From an uncultured Microscilla sp. (lineage in GTDB: Bacteria > Bacteroidota > Bacteroidia > Cytophagales > Microscillaceae), in assembly GCF_947493425.1 (NCBI RefSeq), contig NZ_CANLRP010000096.1, forward strand, positions 1 to 32,785: a stretch of 32,785 nt of DNA, read 5' to 3'. Position 1 is the stretch's first letter. Each line of letters begins with the position of its first letter. The position numbers and the translations under genes are program-made. The notes beneath the pieces were generated by a model, which was not told the DNA's origin, did no database searches, and saw nothing but the letters and a program-made list of their open reading frames with translations. Shown here piece by piece: positions 15,385 through 23,750 of this stretch.

Positions 15385-16760
15385 TCCATCCACTGGTCAT
15401 TGCCGCCTTTGTGTTACTGTCAATACTCTTGACTACTGCATTTTCGGCAAACCAACGATGGCAAGCCTTACTTGTAAGTAGTTTGGTGCTTTACTATACA
15501 ATAGTGGGCACTAAGTTATTGGTGATGCTGGCATTGGCGCTCGTTATCTATAGTTTAAGTTTCAAGGTCAAAGATCATATCCATAAACTTTGGTGGGTGG
15601 TGTTGCTATTACTTGTGCCCCTCTTGATTGCCAAAAGCACTGAAAAGGGGCATCACTTTATACAGTACGCCAACTATTTGATTATGCCTCAAAAAAGCTG
15701 GCATTGGTCTTGGTGGTTTCAAATCGTTGGCTTGTCTTATTTTAGTTTCAATGGCATTAGCTATCTCATAGACATCAAGCGCAAATATATAGCTCCAGAG
15801 AAAAACTTTTTCCTGCTGTTGCTCTATCTGCTTTATTTCCCTACGGTGTTTTCTGGCCCTTTGCACCGGGCAAAATACCTTTTTGTCCAATTCAGGCAGG
15901 TTAAAATCACCAATGCATCTATTAGCCATGGGCTTAGATTAATGCTTTGGGGACTTTTCAAACAAATAGTCATAGCCCAAAGATTGTATGTCCTCTTGCA
16001 AAACCTCTTGGCAAGCTCCATCAGCGGAGGATATTATCTCTTATTGGGACTGGTGTTTTTTCTATACCTCTACTGTAACTTTAGTGCGTTTGTAGATTTT
16101 TTTCAAGGAGTCTCCCAACTATTCAATGTGAGGCTCAAAGACAACTTTAATCACCGAATTTACCTTGCCTCATCGCGGCAAACGTTTTGGCAAGGCTGGC
16201 ATAAAACCCTCAATGAATGGTTTAGAGATTATTTCTTTTTTGTGGTTGTCAAATATGATAAAAAACGACGCTATACCAATGCCATCCTATTGCTCACCTT
16301 TTTACTCATTGCAGTATGGCATGGGTTTAACTACAGCTTGGTTTTATGGGGCATCATGAACGGGCTATGGATTATTTTAGAAAAAAAAGTACCTTTTGGC
16401 AAATGGGCATACCCTAAATTAAGAAAGGCAACAGGCGTAACTTACCACTTATTGTTATCAAGCGTACTCGCCCTTGTATTTATTTCGCCCGATATTCCAG
16501 CACTTATCAAACAAGTTTTAGATACTGAAGCCCACTTTCCCTGGCAAACCATTGCAAGTCAGAAAGCAAACCTAATTATAATTATCCTGGCATTTGGCAT
16601 GATGGACTATCACAGTGGCCAGGCTAAAAAACAAAGGTTTGACGATTACCTCCAAGGTAAAGGTTTATGGTACAGGTGGTTTACATATTTTAAACTGACA
16701 CTTTGCATATTGGCATTAGGCAAAGGTTTAATCATAGACAATTATTACATACAATTTTAA
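15381..16760 (+). CDS. MBOAT-family membrane acyltransferase (DltB/AlgI-like)
   Basis: 459 aa from the ATG at 15381, which overlaps the P450 stop as ATGA. The in-frame start at 15321 lies inside the P450 gene and lacks support. About ten hydrophobic segments. MBOAT signatures: N-E-W-F-R-D-Y-F at 278-285 (the conserved W-x-R-D-Y of DltB/AlgI) and the invariant catalytic His314 in V-W-H-G, followed by N-x-x-L-W-G-x-x-N-G-x-W. Family members move acyl groups from cytoplasmic donors (acyl-ACP in DltB) to extracytoplasmic glycans or lipids. Its position between ACP/P450 and an SGNH protein 9 bp downstream is like DltB-DltD and AlgI-AlgJ/X pairs. The acceptor is unknown. Confidence 0.92.
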   Translation: MIHPLVIAAFVLLSILLTTAFSANQRWQALLVSSLVLYYTIVGTKLLVMLALALVIYSLSFKVKDHIHKLWWVVLLLLVPLLIAKSTEKGHHFIQYANYLIMPQKSWHWSWWFQIVGLSYFSFNGISYLIDIKRKYIAPEKNFFLLLLYLLYFPTVFSGPLHRAKYLFVQFRQVKITNASISHGLRLMLWGLFKQIVIAQRLYVLLQNLLASSISGGYYLLLGLVFFLYLYCNFSAFVDFFQGVSQLFNVRLKDNFNHRIYLASSRQTFWQGWHKTLNEWFRDYFFFVVVKYDKKRRYTNAILLLTFLLIAVWHGFNYSLVLWGIMNGLWIILEKKVPFGKWAYPKLRKATGVTYHLLLSSVLALVFISPDIPALIKQVLDTEAHFPWQTIASQKANLIIIILAFGMMDYHSGQAKKQRFDDYLQGKGLWYRWFTYFKLTLCILALGKGLIIDNYYIQF

Positions 16761-16769
16761 CCTGTCAAA

Positions 16770-17693
16770 ATGAAACTAATCAACACCTGGATAAAGTTGG
16801 GCTTATTTGTGGGTACTTGGGTAGTGATCATCTGGCTGCTCCAGAACACTTGGGAAAAACCCAATACTATGCTGAAGGAAGCTAAACGAAGCAGTCAATC
16901 ACTTCAAGATACTTCTTATTTCTTTTTGGGTTCCAGTCGTATTCAGTGTGGAGTAAACCCTGATATTATCAAAAAAAAGCTTGGTCAGGATAAAGTATAT
17001 AATCTTGCCGTGGGAGGAGCTACTTTTCTCAACTCTTGTATAATAGCACAACACCTCATCCAGACCAAAGGTCGTAAAACCATTTTTATAGAATTAGCCA
17101 ATATCCACAAAAAATTCCCTGAACACATATTCTTGATTTGTCAAGCGTTTGGAATAAATCTCCCCAAGGCATTGCATCAACTGGTCAAAGGTTTTGATTT
17201 AAAAAGGCAAGTCGAAATTCAAACCCACTACCTGGAACAAGCTGCCTTTTTTACAGCCTCGGTTAAAAATACCGTCCAATCACTTGTGAATTACAAAAAC
17301 TCACAGCAACCTATTGGCTTTCAGGCATATACTCAAAATAACTGCTTAAGTGTCGAATCATTTATTAGCATCAACGAAGTGTCAAACCCGCTGGCTTCTC
17401 AACCCTACACCCATGAGCATAAGCTATTGATTGACTATTTAACGCTATTGGCCAAACAATACCACACGCGAATCATTTTTTTACTTCCAATAAACTTTGT
17501 TGACTCCACAAGAAAACAGCAAATCCTGGAAGTATACCATCATTTGCCCTCACACCAAAAAGTGGTCTACACGGCTGATTTTATCCAACAAATGCAACAA
17601 GCCCGCTTTCTCAAAGATGCCCAACACCTCAACCAATGGGGAGCCCAAAAATACACGGAGTTGCTTTGTCCCCTCATCAAACCTTATTTTTAA
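16770..17693 (+). CDS. Membrane-anchored SGNH-type protein (DltD/AlgX-like partner of the MBOAT)
   Basis: 307 aa with one N-terminal membrane segment (about 8-24), the rest presumably periplasmic. SGNH-hydrolase block I is F-L-G-S-S-R-I with likely nucleophile Ser56, and block V is D-A-Q-H-L-N with Asp283 and His286, giving a complete D-x-x-H arrangement. A downstream N-L-A-V-G-G-A-T (about 75-82) occupies the block II glycine position. Proteins with one TM plus SGNH fold that pair with MBOATs (DltD, AlgJ/AlgX, PatB) finish transfer of the acyl group on the outer side of the membrane. It is shorter than DltD (about 400 aa). The gap to the MBOAT is 9 bp, so the two are surely co-transcribed. 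Confidence 0.85.
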   Translation: MKLINTWIKLGLFVGTWVVIIWLLQNTWEKPNTMLKEAKRSSQSLQDTSYFFLGSSRIQCGVNPDIIKKKLGQDKVYNLAVGGATFLNSCIIAQHLIQTKGRKTIFIELANIHKKFPEHIFLICQAFGINLPKALHQLVKGFDLKRQVEIQTHYLEQAAFFTASVKNTVQSLVNYKNSQQPIGFQAYTQNNCLSVESFISINEVSNPLASQPYTHEHKLLIDYLTLLAKQYHTRIIFLLPINFVDSTRKQQILEVYHHLPSHQKVVYTADFIQQMQQARFLKDAQHLNQWGAQKYTELLCPLIKPYF

Positions 17694-17789
17694 CATAAAC
17701 ACCCTATTTTCATTGGCTACAGTTGCCCTTTCGAGAATATTATTGCAATTTCCTGCCACATAAAGAAAAATCTTCAAACACGTATAGAT

Positions 17790-19415
17790 ATGAATATGCA
17801 AAATGCTCCTTTTAACCTGGCGCAATGTATAGAGCACGCCGGAAAATACTATAGTCACCAAAAAGTAATTACCCGCAAAGTAGAAGACGACAGCCTCCAC
17901 GAGATTACTTACCACGAAATATTGCTAAGGGTACGCCAACTAGCCAACGCCCTGCAAAAACTGGGCGTACAACAAGGCGACCGCGTAGGCACCATTGCCC
18001 TTAATACTTACCGCCACCTCGAAGCCTGGTATGCCATATCGGGGCAAGGGGCAGTGTGCCATACCATTAACCCACGTTTATCGGCGGGGCAAATGGACTA
18101 TATCATCAACCACGCCGAAGACCGCTTTATTTGTATTGACCCTATCTTTTGGCCACTGATTGAGGCAATGCACCCCAAGTTTGGCAAGGTAGAAGGCTAC
18201 ATCGTATTGACCGATGCCGCCCACATGCCCACCACCAAACATGATGTGGCACTCTATTGCTATGAAGAACTTATCAAAGGTGAGTCAGACCAGTTTGAAT
18301 GGCCAGTATTCGACGAAAACGCAGGCTCATCGCTGTGTTATACATCGGGCACTACTGGCAACCCCAAGGGGGTCATGTATACACATAAGTCTAACTTGTT
18401 GCACTCGTATGCTGCTGGGCTCCCCGATGGCTTTGGCCTCCGTAGCATAGACACTATTTTGGTAGTGGTGCCCTTGTTTCATGCCAACTCGTGGGGTATT
18501 TCTTACCTGGGACCTATGGTGGGGGCCAATCTTATTTTACCGGGCAAACTCATGGACGGGGAAGCCATTTTTGGGCTGGTAGATAAATACCAGGCAACTA
18601 CTGCAGCCGGTGTGCCTACGGTGTGGACCAACTTGCTCGACTTTGCCGAACAAAAAGGACGAAAGCTTAGCTCGTTGCGCGATATAGTAGTAGGCGGGTC
18701 GGCAGCGCCCCCCTGGATGTTTGATGCCTTTGAACAAAAACACGACGCTCAACTCTTGCACGCTTGGGGAATGACTGAAACCAGCCCACTAGGTACAATC
18801 AACCGTGCCATTCCACAACTCAAAGACTTGCCAAAAGAAGAACAAGCCAAAATACGCCTCAAGCAAGGACGCCCGGTATTTGGCATTGACCTAAAAATTG
18901 TAGACGAAGAAGGCAACGAGCTACCTCGAAATGGTGAGGCAGTAGGACATTTATTGGTACGAGGCAATTGGGTAGTACATACTTACTATGGCAGCGATAC
19001 CCCTGCTGTAAACAAAGACGGTTGGTTCGACACGGGTGACATGGCATCTATTGACCGGTTTGGTTATATGGAGATTGTAGACCGTTCGAAGGACTTGATC
19101 AAGTCGGGGGGTGAGTGGATAAGCTCGGTAGAAATGGAAAACACCGCTATGGGGCATCCCGATGTACTCATGGCAGCCGCCATTGCGCTCAAGCATAAAA
19201 AATGGGGTGAAAGACCTTTGCTGGTGGTAGTGCCCAAAGAAGGTAAAACTCCAGACAAAGAAAGCATTAAGACCCACCTGGGAACCGAGTTTGCCAAATG
19301 GCAGATTCCTGACGAGGTGGTTTTTGTAGAGGAGATTCCAATGACTGCTACAGGCAAGTTTAGCAAACTAACTTTGCGTAAACAGTTTGAAGGTTTTTAC
19401 GAAGAAAAAACCTAA
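17790..19415 (+). CDS. Fatty-acyl-CoA ligase-like AMP-forming enzyme
   Basis: 541 aa of the ANL superfamily. Motifs: P-loop Y-T-S-G-T-T-G-N-P-K-G at about 184-194, W-G-M-T-E-T-S-P in the acceptor region, the F-D-T-G-D-M hinge region with D-R-S-K-D-L-I-K-S-G-G-E-W-I-S, and catalytic Lys523 in T-A-T-G-K. It is closest in feel to the AlkK/medium- to long-chain acyl-CoA synthetases. Whether it transfers acyl to CoA or directly to the neighbouring ACP cannot be read from sequence. It lies 96 bp after the SGNH gene, a wider gap than elsewhere in the cluster, and its codons look GC-richer, so it may be a housekeeping gene read through from the operon rather than a dedicated partner. A strong terminator follows. 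Confidence 0.92.
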   Translation: MNMQNAPFNLAQCIEHAGKYYSHQKVITRKVEDDSLHEITYHEILLRVRQLANALQKLGVQQGDRVGTIALNTYRHLEAWYAISGQGAVCHTINPRLSAGQMDYIINHAEDRFICIDPIFWPLIEAMHPKFGKVEGYIVLTDAAHMPTTKHDVALYCYEELIKGESDQFEWPVFDENAGSSLCYTSGTTGNPKGVMYTHKSNLLHSYAAGLPDGFGLRSIDTILVVVPLFHANSWGISYLGPMVGANLILPGKLMDGEAIFGLVDKYQATTAAGVPTVWTNLLDFAEQKGRKLSSLRDIVVGGSAAPPWMFDAFEQKHDAQLLHAWGMTETSPLGTINRAIPQLKDLPKEEQAKIRLKQGRPVFGIDLKIVDEEGNELPRNGEAVGHLLVRGNWVVHTYYGSDTPAVNKDGWFDTGDMASIDRFGYMEIVDRSKDLIKSGGEWISSVEMENTAMGHPDVLMAAAIALKHKKWGERPLLVVVPKEGKTPDKESIKTHLGTEFAKWQIPDEVVFVEEIPMTATGKFSKLTLRKQFEGFYEEKT

Positions 19416-19433
19416 CTTGTAATAGCTAAAGTA

Positions 19434-19477
19434 AAAAACGACGACACCAATAATAGTGATGTCGTCGTTTTTGTATT
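19434..19477. terminator. Strong bidirectional terminator
   Basis: AAAAACGACGACA (19434-19446) pairs perfectly with TGTCGTCGTTTTT (19460-19472), with T-runs on both strands. It sits between the convergent ligase gene and the minus-strand TPR gene and serves both. Confidence 0.88.
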
Positions 19478-19498
19478 TTTTTATGCTGTACACAAAGT

Positions 19499-19954
19499 TT
19501 ATAGCTTTGTTTTAGATGCTTTTAGGTAATAACCCAGGCTGTCTGCCTGCCCTCCTTGTTGGGTCGCCTTTTGTAAGTCAGCCACTGCTTTTTTGTACTC
19601 TTTCATTTTGTAATAACACTTGCCCCGCAGGTAAAACATAGCCGCATTGGGTGGGTTGGCATAACCAATTGCCTTGGTCATGCAATAGGCGGCTTGCGGA
19701 TAATTTTGGTGTTGCTCTATTTCTATTTGTCCCCAAATAAAATAAGCCTCTGGGTTCCTTTTATTGTAATACACTGCCCTCCCCACTCCCAACATTGCCT
19801 GATAATAACTTTGCTTGGCAAGCTGCTCTTTGGCATACTTTACCTCTTGTTTTGAAGCTTTATTGTAGTAATAGTTATACACTACAGCAAACGTAACTCC
19901 TATAACCGCCAATAGACCTACAGTCCAAACAAAGGCTTTTGTTCTCTTATTCAT
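19499..19954 (-). CDS. Membrane-anchored TPR protein
   Basis: 151 aa. An N-terminal membrane segment (about 8-29, V-W-T-V-G-L-L-A-V-I-G-V-T-F) precedes two to three TPR-like helix pairs: Y-Y-Q-A-M-L-G-V-G-R-A-V-Y-Y-N, A-Y-F-I-W-G-Q-I-E-I-E, and A-M-F-Y-L-R-G-K-C-Y-Y-K-M-K-E-Y-K-K-A-V-A-D-L-Q-K-A. The last is a canonical TPR. It probably acts as a protein-interaction module on one face of the inner membrane. It lies about 50 bp after the PrsW-type protease gene on the same strand and is likely co-transcribed with it. A decayed copy of its C-terminal part exists at 22013-22168 on the other side of the protease gene. Confidence 0.75.
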   Translation of the reverse strand: MNKRTKAFVWTVGLLAVIGVTFAVVYNYYYNKASKQEVKYAKEQLAKQSYYQAMLGVGRAVYYNKRNPEAYFIWGQIEIEQHQNYPQAAYCMTKAIGYANPPNAAMFYLRGKCYYKMKEYKKAVADLQKATQQGGQADSLGYYLKASKTKL

Positions 19955-20004
19955 AAATCACTTATATTTTAATTAGTATACGTTACTTTGTGAAGCTACC
20001 TGCG

Positions 20005-21975
20005 TTATTCTACCAAACAGGCAGAAGCAGCTAACCAAAAGTTGAGTTTATCTTTACGAAAAATTGTATTCTTAGGGTTTTCCAATTCAGGTAAATCCGC
20101 CAAAAAAAGCCTGACGCCAAGATTATCATTGTATTTAGGCTGTCCATTTTTGTATTTTACAAACAATATAAGTGTATCTATGGTATGACTGGCTACAGCT
20201 ACAGGAGCAGGCAGATCAAGTCTGAAATAAGTAGTTTCATCGTCAAACACCAGACGTGTGCCTATCACCAACGGTTGAGGGAACAGCTCTTCTACTTCAG
20301 GGTTTTGCCGACTACTCAATTGTATTTTTTCACCTATGAGGTAATTGTAGTTGGGTTTCTTAAAAAAACTGGTTTTATACAAGGGCTGCCAATAGCCCCG
20401 CACCAAGTCGAAGTTTGCCAGACTGGTAGACAAAAATCCCATAAAAAACAACGCAAAAAACAAGGTGTCGTTGAGCTCGGTATTGGCTACCTCTGCGCCT
20501 TTGAGCAAAGCAGTAGATACATAGTCGAACAATAATATAATGGTAAGCGACACCACCAAAAATCGTTTAAGATGGTCAGAGCTAAATACTTTTTGATAAT
20601 CGAAAAGAGGGGATATGTTCAAGGCATTGTTCATAAAACTCATCCATAATGCCATAGATAACACCATAAAACCAAAAGTAAACAAGAAGAACAAACGGGC
20701 AACCGGGTTGATCAACCAAAAGTCGAAAAAGCCATGGGCACAGGCAGCAAGCCCCCAATACAACAAGCCCTGTAACCACAGGGGACGCTTGGATGAGCGA
20801 TAACGGGCAAGCACCAACCCATAGGCAATCACAGAGCTGTCGAACAAATGAGACACTACCGAAAAAAATGCCCGACGGTGAATAATATTTGCGGTATCTT
20901 TTGCCAAATAAAGCAGGTTTTCGGTGGCAGCAAACCCTAAAGCTGCCACCGAAGCCAACAAAATATAGTCGATGGGCTCTTTGATTGACTTAGGGAAAAA
21001 CCAAAGAATAACGATGACAGGCAAAAACTTGACACCTTCTTCGATCAACCCAATGGCAGCTATGCAATATAAAAAATCGTTGAACAAACCACCTGTAGGG
21101 TAAAACCCTAACTTGAGGTGGTAGTAATCGTACAAGGGGAAAGCCAAAAACGTAGACAAAACCGCTCCCACAAAACACCCCAACCATAAGGTGTAGGCAG
21201 GCTTGGCAAAGCACTTGATACGTGTTAGGTAAACAAGCCAAACCATGGTAATCAACCAGCTGGCAATAATGGCTATAGCATTGGTTTTGAGCCTTACTCG
21301 TACCTGTGCATAACTCCACGCTTTGCCTTGACTAAAGTACATATAGGCAAGTATTTCGGGGTCGGTTTGCGCCAAATACGCTTTATTTTGGGGTAAATGA
21401 AGTAATTGATCCAACTCATTCCATTTTTGTTGCCTGGAAAGCGCCTTTATCAGGTTTTGGTAGGCTTTGTGTACGGCTCCTTTCAGTTTAATTTCTTGCT
21501 TAAACAACTTTTCGGCCACCCAAGCTGCCCCTATCGCAAGGTAGTACTCGCCACGAGCATTGCTGATATACTTTCTTGACTTGCTTTTTATGTTGTCAAA
21601 TGCCTCTCCCGATTCCTGCCACTGCTTCTTATGAAAATAGATAATGCCCAAACCCAAGTGACCAATGTCGCGCAGATCATCATTTTTATGGTTGGCATAC
21701 ACACTATAATACTGCTCTATGGCTTTATCGTTGCGGTAAATATTGGCGGTGGGGGTAGCTTGATAGGCAGGTTTGCCAAAATGGTAGGTAAGCAGCTGGT
21801 GGTGGTGCTCTAATGATGTAGTATCACTGGTAGTTTGGTGGGCAATTTTCTTTTCAAACTGAGGATTAATAATTTCTTTGGGTTTTTGTTGCGCAAAAAA
21901 AGGCGCGGCTAGCCATTGGTTTACTCCAAAAATAATAACAATGACCGCAACAATATAAACCAGGGCAAATTTCAT
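20005..21975 (-). CDS. PrsW-family intramembrane protease with N-terminal TPR-like domain
   Basis: 656 aa from the ATG at 21975; the TTG six codons upstream is less likely. Residues 1-25 form a signal-anchor, and 80-215 a helical TPR-like region. From about 225 to 510 there are around eight TM segments with the PrsW/CPBP-type glutamic protease motifs: G-L-I-E-E-G-V-K (Glu312, Glu313, Lys316), G-F-A-A-T-E-N (Glu352, Asn353), a conserved H-L-F-D with His376, and A-C-A-H-G-F-F-D with His414. A C-terminal soluble domain of about 140 aa has no recognised fold. B. subtilis PrsW does site-1 cleavage of the anti-sigma factor RsiW; here the substrate is unknown. The TPR fusion and the TPR gene next door suggest a peptide- or protein-binding role in substrate choice. 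Confidence 0.85.
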   Translation of the reverse strand: MKFALVYIVAVIVIIFGVNQWLAAPFFAQQKPKEIINPQFEKKIAHQTTSDTTSLEHHHQLLTYHFGKPAYQATPTANIYRNDKAIEQYYSVYANHKNDDLRDIGHLGLGIIYFHKKQWQESGEAFDNIKSKSRKYISNARGEYYLAIGAAWVAEKLFKQEIKLKGAVHKAYQNLIKALSRQQKWNELDQLLHLPQNKAYLAQTDPEILAYMYFSQGKAWSYAQVRVRLKTNAIAIIASWLITMVWLVYLTRIKCFAKPAYTLWLGCFVGAVLSTFLAFPLYDYYHLKLGFYPTGGLFNDFLYCIAAIGLIEEGVKFLPVIVILWFFPKSIKEPIDYILLASVAALGFAATENLLYLAKDTANIIHRRAFFSVVSHLFDSSVIAYGLVLARYRSSKRPLWLQGLLYWGLAACAHGFFDFWLINPVARLFFLFTFGFMVLSMALWMSFMNNALNISPLFDYQKVFSSDHLKRFLVVSLTIILLFDYVSTALLKGAEVANTELNDTLFFALFFMGFLSTSLANFDLVRGYWQPLYKTSFFKKPNYNYLIGEKIQLSSRQNPEVEELFPQPLVIGTRLVFDDETTYFRLDLPAPVAVASHTIDTLILFVKYKNGQPKYNDNLGVRLFLADLPELENPKNTIFRKDKLNFWLAASACLVE

Positions 21976-22012
21976 AAAATGGTGTGGATTCAATAAGTTT
22001 GGTTAATTTAGC

Positions 22013-22168
22013 TTATTCTTTACCTTTGACAGGTAATAACCTATTTGCCTGTTTGATCTTTTCTGTCAAATCATTCCATACCTTTTTACATTATTGGGCT
22101 TTGTAATAACATTTCCCATCCAACACATCTAAACATCACCGCATTGGGTTGCTTGGCAAAGAGTCTTG
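22013..22168 (-). pseudogene. Decayed fragment of a TPR gene related to 19499-19954
   Basis: Read on the minus strand, one frame gives K-Q-P-N-A-V-M-F, then after a frameshift another gives G-K-C-Y-Y-K-A-Q-stop-C-K-K-V-W-N-D-L. These align with P-P-N-A-A-M-F, G-K-C-Y-Y-K-M-K and Y-K-K-A-V-A-D-L of the intact TPR protein, in order and with similar DNA. So this is the C-terminal third of a second copy, broken by a frameshift and a stop. It begins right after the stop of the SpmAB gene and lacks the membrane anchor and first repeat. Confidence 0.7.
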
Positions 22169-23401
22169 TTAATGATAAAAAATATAGGTTACATAAATGG
22201 CTGTAATCACCCCAATGAGGTCGGCCAGCAAACCACAAGTAGCCGCATAGCGGGTTTTTTTGATATTGACTGCCCCAAAGTAAATGGCTAAAATATAAAG
22301 TGTAGTATCGGTTGTTCCTTGAAAAATAGAGACCAAACGCCCCTGAAACGAATCTACCCCATAGTGGTTCATGGTTTCGAGCATCATACCAGTGGCACCA
22401 CTTCCACTGAGTGGCTTCATAAATGCCGTAGGCATCGCCGGGATAAAATCAGGGTTTACCCCAAAGTAAATCACTATTTTTTTGAGCGTAGAAGTAATAA
22501 TTTCCAGCGCACCCGATTCTTTAAAAACTCCAATGGCAATCATAATGCCCACCAGGTAAGGTATAATCTTGATGGCTACATCAAACCCCTCTTTGGCACC
22601 TTCTATAAAGGACTCGTAGATATTGACTCGCCGATAGAGGGCGAGTAGTATAAAAAATACAATGATGCTAAATAGGATTAGATTGCTTACCACCTTAGAT
22701 ATGTCACTGATTTTTTCTTTGGGTAACCCCGACAAATAATAAATGGCTATTCCCAGCGAACCAAGTATTACAGCAAGGTAGCCCAGCAATACTGGGTCAA
22801 ACAGGTTGATGCGTTGGTAAAGCGCTACCAGTATCATTCCGGCGATGCCAGTAACTGCCGCCGAAATAAGTATAGGAATAAAAATGTCTGAAGGGTTGGC
22901 AGCTTGTAAACGGGCTCGGTAAATCATTACCGTCAGGGGAATAAAGGTAAGCCCAGTGGTATTGAGCACTGCAAACATAATTTGGGCATTAGACGCTTCT
23001 TCTTTTTTGGGGTTGAGCTTTTGCATTTCCTGCATTGCCTTGATACCCAATGGAGTTCCAGCATTGTCGAGTCCCAGTAAATTGGCCGACAGCTTCATAA
23101 AAATAGGGGTGATTGCTGGATGATTGGTAGGAATTTCGGGGAATAAACGACGAAAGAAAGGGCCAAAAACAAAGGTTAGCATTTTTACAATGCCTGCCTT
23201 TTCACCTATTTTCATGATGCCCAACCACATAGCCATGGCTCCGGTAAGGTGCAAGGCAAGCTCAAAGGCAAGGGATGATTGATCAAAAGTAGATTTGATA
23301 AGGCGATCAAATATTTCTATATCCCCTTCAAATATCAGCTTATAAAGCGCAATGATAAACGCAATCAGGAAAAAGGCTACCCAAATGTAATTTAATACCA
23401 T
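22169..23401 (-). CDS. SpmA-SpmB fusion (nucleoside recognition/Gate domain) membrane protein
   Basis: 410 aa with about nine to ten TM segments. The N-terminal half resembles SpmA: F-E-L-A-L-H-L-T-G-A-M-A-M-W-L-G-I-M-K-I, then N-L-L-G-L-D-N-A-G-T-P-L-G-I-K-A-M. The C-terminal half resembles SpmB: A-I-K-I-I-P-Y-L-V-G, then P-L-S-G-S-G-A-T-G-M. Both belong to the Gate (nucleoside recognition) domain family. In Firmicutes these are two spore maturation genes; the fused form is common in non-sporulating Bacteroidota, so sporulation is not implied. The real substrate is unknown. The start is the ATG at 23401. It ends immediately before the TPR gene fragment. Confidence 0.88.
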   Translation of the reverse strand: MVLNYIWVAFFLIAFIIALYKLIFEGDIEIFDRLIKSTFDQSSLAFELALHLTGAMAMWLGIMKIGEKAGIVKMLTFVFGPFFRRLFPEIPTNHPAITPIFMKLSANLLGLDNAGTPLGIKAMQEMQKLNPKKEEASNAQIMFAVLNTTGLTFIPLTVMIYRARLQAANPSDIFIPILISAAVTGIAGMILVALYQRINLFDPVLLGYLAVILGSLGIAIYYLSGLPKEKISDISKVVSNLILFSIIVFFILLALYRRVNIYESFIEGAKEGFDVAIKIIPYLVGIMIAIGVFKESGALEIITSTLKKIVIYFGVNPDFIPAMPTAFMKPLSGSGATGMMLETMNHYGVDSFQGRLVSIFQGTTDTTLYILAIYFGAVNIKKTRYAATCGLLADLIGVITAIYVTYIFYH

Positions 23402-23750
23402 TGCAAGTATTGATTTTGTTTGGCTTTTTTGCTTTTACCACAAAAAAGGCGATAAATGAATAAATGTCTACTTACTGTTCGTTCAATGTTGATTTGATTG
23501 AATGAATATGTCTCATTCATTTTCCTGTGTGCCAGGGTTCAAAGCATAAATATATTAATTATATCTTCTTATCAAAAATACCCACCCGATTTAAGTACTT
23601 ATTTTTCAGAGAGTAGTACTTTCCCCTAATACCAAATATTATGCTGATGCTATTGATCAACAATGAAATTTTATAACTATTTACCTCTTCAATTCATTTG
23701 ATTGTTATAAATTTAAAACTGTGAACTGTTCAATTAAAAATTCTACAAAT
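23402..23750. other. 349-bp AT-rich divergent intergenic region
   Basis: It separates the minus-strand SpmAB gene from the plus-strand DUF2911 gene and must hold both promoters, but I find no TAnnTTTG in either direction. A 7-bp inverted repeat, AATGAAT/ATTCATT (23501-23507 and 23515-23521), is the only clear symmetry. No ORF. Confidence 0.45.

Noticed and set aside
22169..23401. Evidence for sporulation from SpmA/SpmB similarity
   Set aside because: The fused form is common in non-sporulating Bacteroidota, and no other sporulation gene is present.
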